A stretch of 6,670 nucleotides of DNA from Candidatus Poribacteria bacterium (GTDB taxonomy: Bacteria > Poribacteria > WGA-4E > WGA-3G), in assembly GCA_007571355.1 (NCBI GenBank), contig RKRO01000011.1:1-6670 (forward strand). Direction: 5' to 3'. Under the pieces are notes generated by a model, which had not been told where the DNA came from, ran no database searches, and worked only from the letters and a program-made list of their open reading frames with translations. The translations under genes were made by a program, and so were the position numbers. Of this stretch, positions 5,984 through 6,670 are shown one piece after another (positions within the stretch are counted from its first letter, which is position 1; every line of letters begins with the position of its first letter).

Positions 5984-6103
5984 GTTTACATTGTGAAAGT
6001 TTTTGACATTTTTTGTGGGTTTTGATAGACTCTATAGTATGAAAACTGAACAGATAGAAACCCCTGAAGTCCTTTGCTACCCAAAGCCTACGAGTATTGG
6101 CAT
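5976..6103 (+). mobile_element. Left end of an IS5-like insertion sequence, truncated
   Basis: The segment opens with tagatagtgtttacatt (5976-5992), the inverted counterpart, at 16 of 17 positions, of the IS right end at 141-157. A good promoter and the first 22 or so codons of an open frame follow, then the sequence runs abruptly into repeat copy 3 at 6104. The layout of end, promoter and start codon within about 60 bases fits the left end of an IS5-like element. Its pairing with the transposase at 1-147 as the same element type is inferred from the shared end only. Confidence 0.5.
6003..6031 (+). promoter_or_regulatory. Strong sigma-70-type promoter inside the IS left end
   Basis: A perfect TTGACA (6003-6008), a 17-base spacer and TAGACT (6026-6031, four of six) lie just before ATG 6039. 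The start codon is only seven bases after the -10 box, so the transcript would be leaderless or nearly so. Confidence 0.6.
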
Positions 6104-6110
6104 AACGTGA
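6039..6110 (+). pseudogene. 23-codon remnant, probably the start of the IS transposase
   Basis: An ATG right behind the promoter opens a frame that begins MKTEQIETPEVLCYPK and stops at TGA (6108-6110), inside repeat copy 3. The stop comes from the repeat sequence, so the original frame was evidently longer and has been cut. There is no Shine-Dalgarno, in keeping with a leaderless start. The peptide is too short to name a family. Its place between an IS end and a breakpoint is the reason to call it a transposase start. Confidence 0.4.
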
Positions 6111-6288
6111 GTTTGATAAAGACTGAAAGCAGCCGCTTTTCCGCTGAGCGTCGCCCTACCCCCTGATAAGGGGATCAAGGGGTTGTCCTTCTAAAAATCG
6201 CCGTTTTTTGGGGAATCTCTTGCTTTTTTGGGGAATGTGCGTCTGCTGGGGAACTCGCTCATATTTTTCCAAACTGGCGTTAGATAGT
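6104..6288 (+). repeat. ~180-bp MITE-like repeat, copy 3
   Basis: This is a 185-base near-identical direct copy of 5803-5983, starting 301 bases further on. It carries five extra bases (ttgtc) after the C/G hairpin region and lacks one A in the hairpin loop. The two copies stay identical through tagatagt and then part. Copy 2 continues into the IS left end, and copy 3 into unrelated AT-rich DNA. Copy 3 interrupts the short frame at 6039. Confidence 0.8.
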
Positions 6289-6339
6289 AAAACCAATAAT
6301 TATTGAAACATATCCTATCGAAACGAGGCACCTCTGATT

Positions 6340-6357
6340 CCCCCCTGATAAGGGGGG
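6340..6357. repeat. CCCCCCTGATAAGGGGGG hairpin, stand-alone copy
   Basis: Six C, the loop tgataa and at least six G form a perfect stem, followed by aaggggggag. This is the third copy of the motif in the window and the only one outside the ~180-bp repeats. It lies about 130 bases upstream of the cytochrome gene. Confidence 0.55.
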
Positions 6358-6395
6358 GGAAGGGGGGAGTGTCTTCCTAAAAGTGTGCATTTATT

Positions 6396-6424
6396 TTTAG
6401 ATTTTACGATACTGCATTTATACA
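6396..6424 (+). promoter_or_regulatory. Weak promoter candidate for the cytochrome domain gene
   Basis: TTTAGA (6396-6401) and TATACA (6419-6424) have a 17-base spacer. They lie 65 bases before the start codon in AT-rich DNA. The -35 match is poor, so confidence is low. Confidence 0.22.
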
Positions 6425-6488
6425 TAAACCGCCGAAAAAATTACCCTCAAGAACAGGGACATTGGAGAAAGCATAGAGAAATATGGTC

Positions 6489-6670
6489 ATGAAAAGATCG
6501 AAAAATATTATTGCACTCAGTTTTCTTTTCCTCTTCACGTGGAGCAACCAAAACATATCTGCCCAACAACCCCTTGCGCAACAGGCGTATGCCCTCATAG
6601 AACACCACTGCCTCAACTGCCACGGGGAGAACGGTGCCTTCACAGAGCAACTCATCATTGACCACGCAAC
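6489..6670 (+). CDS. Exported c-type cytochrome domain protein (N-terminal part, cut by window edge)
   Basis: Sixty codons are visible and the frame is still open at the window edge. The N-terminus is a signal peptide: Lys2, Arg3 and Lys5, a hydrophobic run about 7-18, and an ISA cleavage site before Gln26. A heme c attachment motif, CLNCH (41-45), follows within HHCLNCHGENGAF. A CxxCH this soon after the signal peptide, followed by GENG, resembles the planctomycete-type cytochrome c (PSCyt1) domain that often fronts large secreted proteins. The heme would be attached outside the cytoplasmic membrane, probably for electron transfer. I chose ATG 6489 because AGAGA at 6475-6479 lies nine bases before it. 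ATG 6483, two codons earlier, is an alternative. The rest of the protein, and so its full role, cannot be seen. Confidence 0.75.
   Translation, partial: MKRSKNIIALSFLFLFTWSNQNISAQQPLAQQAYALIEHHCLNCHGENGAFTEQLIIDHA

Noticed and set aside
5803..6357. CRISPR array
   Set aside because: The repeats are two ~180-bp units and short hairpin motifs, not evenly spaced 25-40-bp repeats with unique spacers, and no cas gene is present.
6404..6658. 84-codon open frame on the minus strand
   Set aside because: It overlaps the signal peptide and CxxCH region of the cytochrome gene, which has much better coding evidence.

Overview
The window holds two complete genes, the broken ends of two more, and several families of short repeats. 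The likely source is an uncultured, repeat-rich bacterium. Candidatus Poribacteria or a relative with planctomycete-like gene content is my best guess. This rests on a large sigma-factor fusion, an exported protein with a planctomycete-style CxxCH heme motif, and copies of a TAGGACTTACGC-type repeat. It is inference from style, not a database match.

Layout. Positions 1-147 are the last 48 codons of an IS4/IS5-type DDE transposase, with a perfect Y-x2-R-x3-E-x6-K signature. The stop codon lies inside a terminal inverted repeat. Positions 148-535 contain a MITE-like segment (163-316), one copy of the TAGGACTTACGC repeat and the leader of the first gene. Positions 536-2356 encode an exported 606-residue protein of unproven function, with two copies of a DUF3352-like repeat. 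Positions 2357-2612 hold a long imperfect palindrome followed by eight T, then the leader of the second gene. Positions 2613-5552 encode a 979-residue protein: an ECF-type RNA polymerase sigma factor, one transmembrane helix, and about 14 Asp-box (BNR-type) beta-propeller blades. A strong intrinsic terminator follows at 5575-5600. Positions 5601-6482 have no convincing intact gene. They contain a possible structured element, two near-identical copies of a ~180-bp repeat, the left end of an IS with its promoter and a 23-codon remnant, and a C-rich/G-rich hairpin. From 6489 to the window edge is the start of an exported c-type cytochrome domain protein.

How it fits together. The centrepiece is the sigma-TM-propeller fusion. 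The sigma part is predicted to face the cytoplasm and the propeller the periplasm or outside, so it reads as a one-protein sensor-regulator. A strong Shine-Dalgarno and in-frame ATG lie exactly at the end of the sigma domain. This suggests either that the locus was once two genes or that it still makes a second, sigma-free membrane product. The exported 606-residue protein and the fusion are in the same direction but have a hairpin/T-run between them, so a shared operon is doubtful. Both genes lie between matching IS ends: a right end at 141-157 and a left end at 5976-5992, with 16 of 17 positions matching as an inverted repeat. The outer flanks also share a second, 17-bp motif. The 5.5-kb segment may therefore have been moved or bracketed by repeated insertions of one element family.
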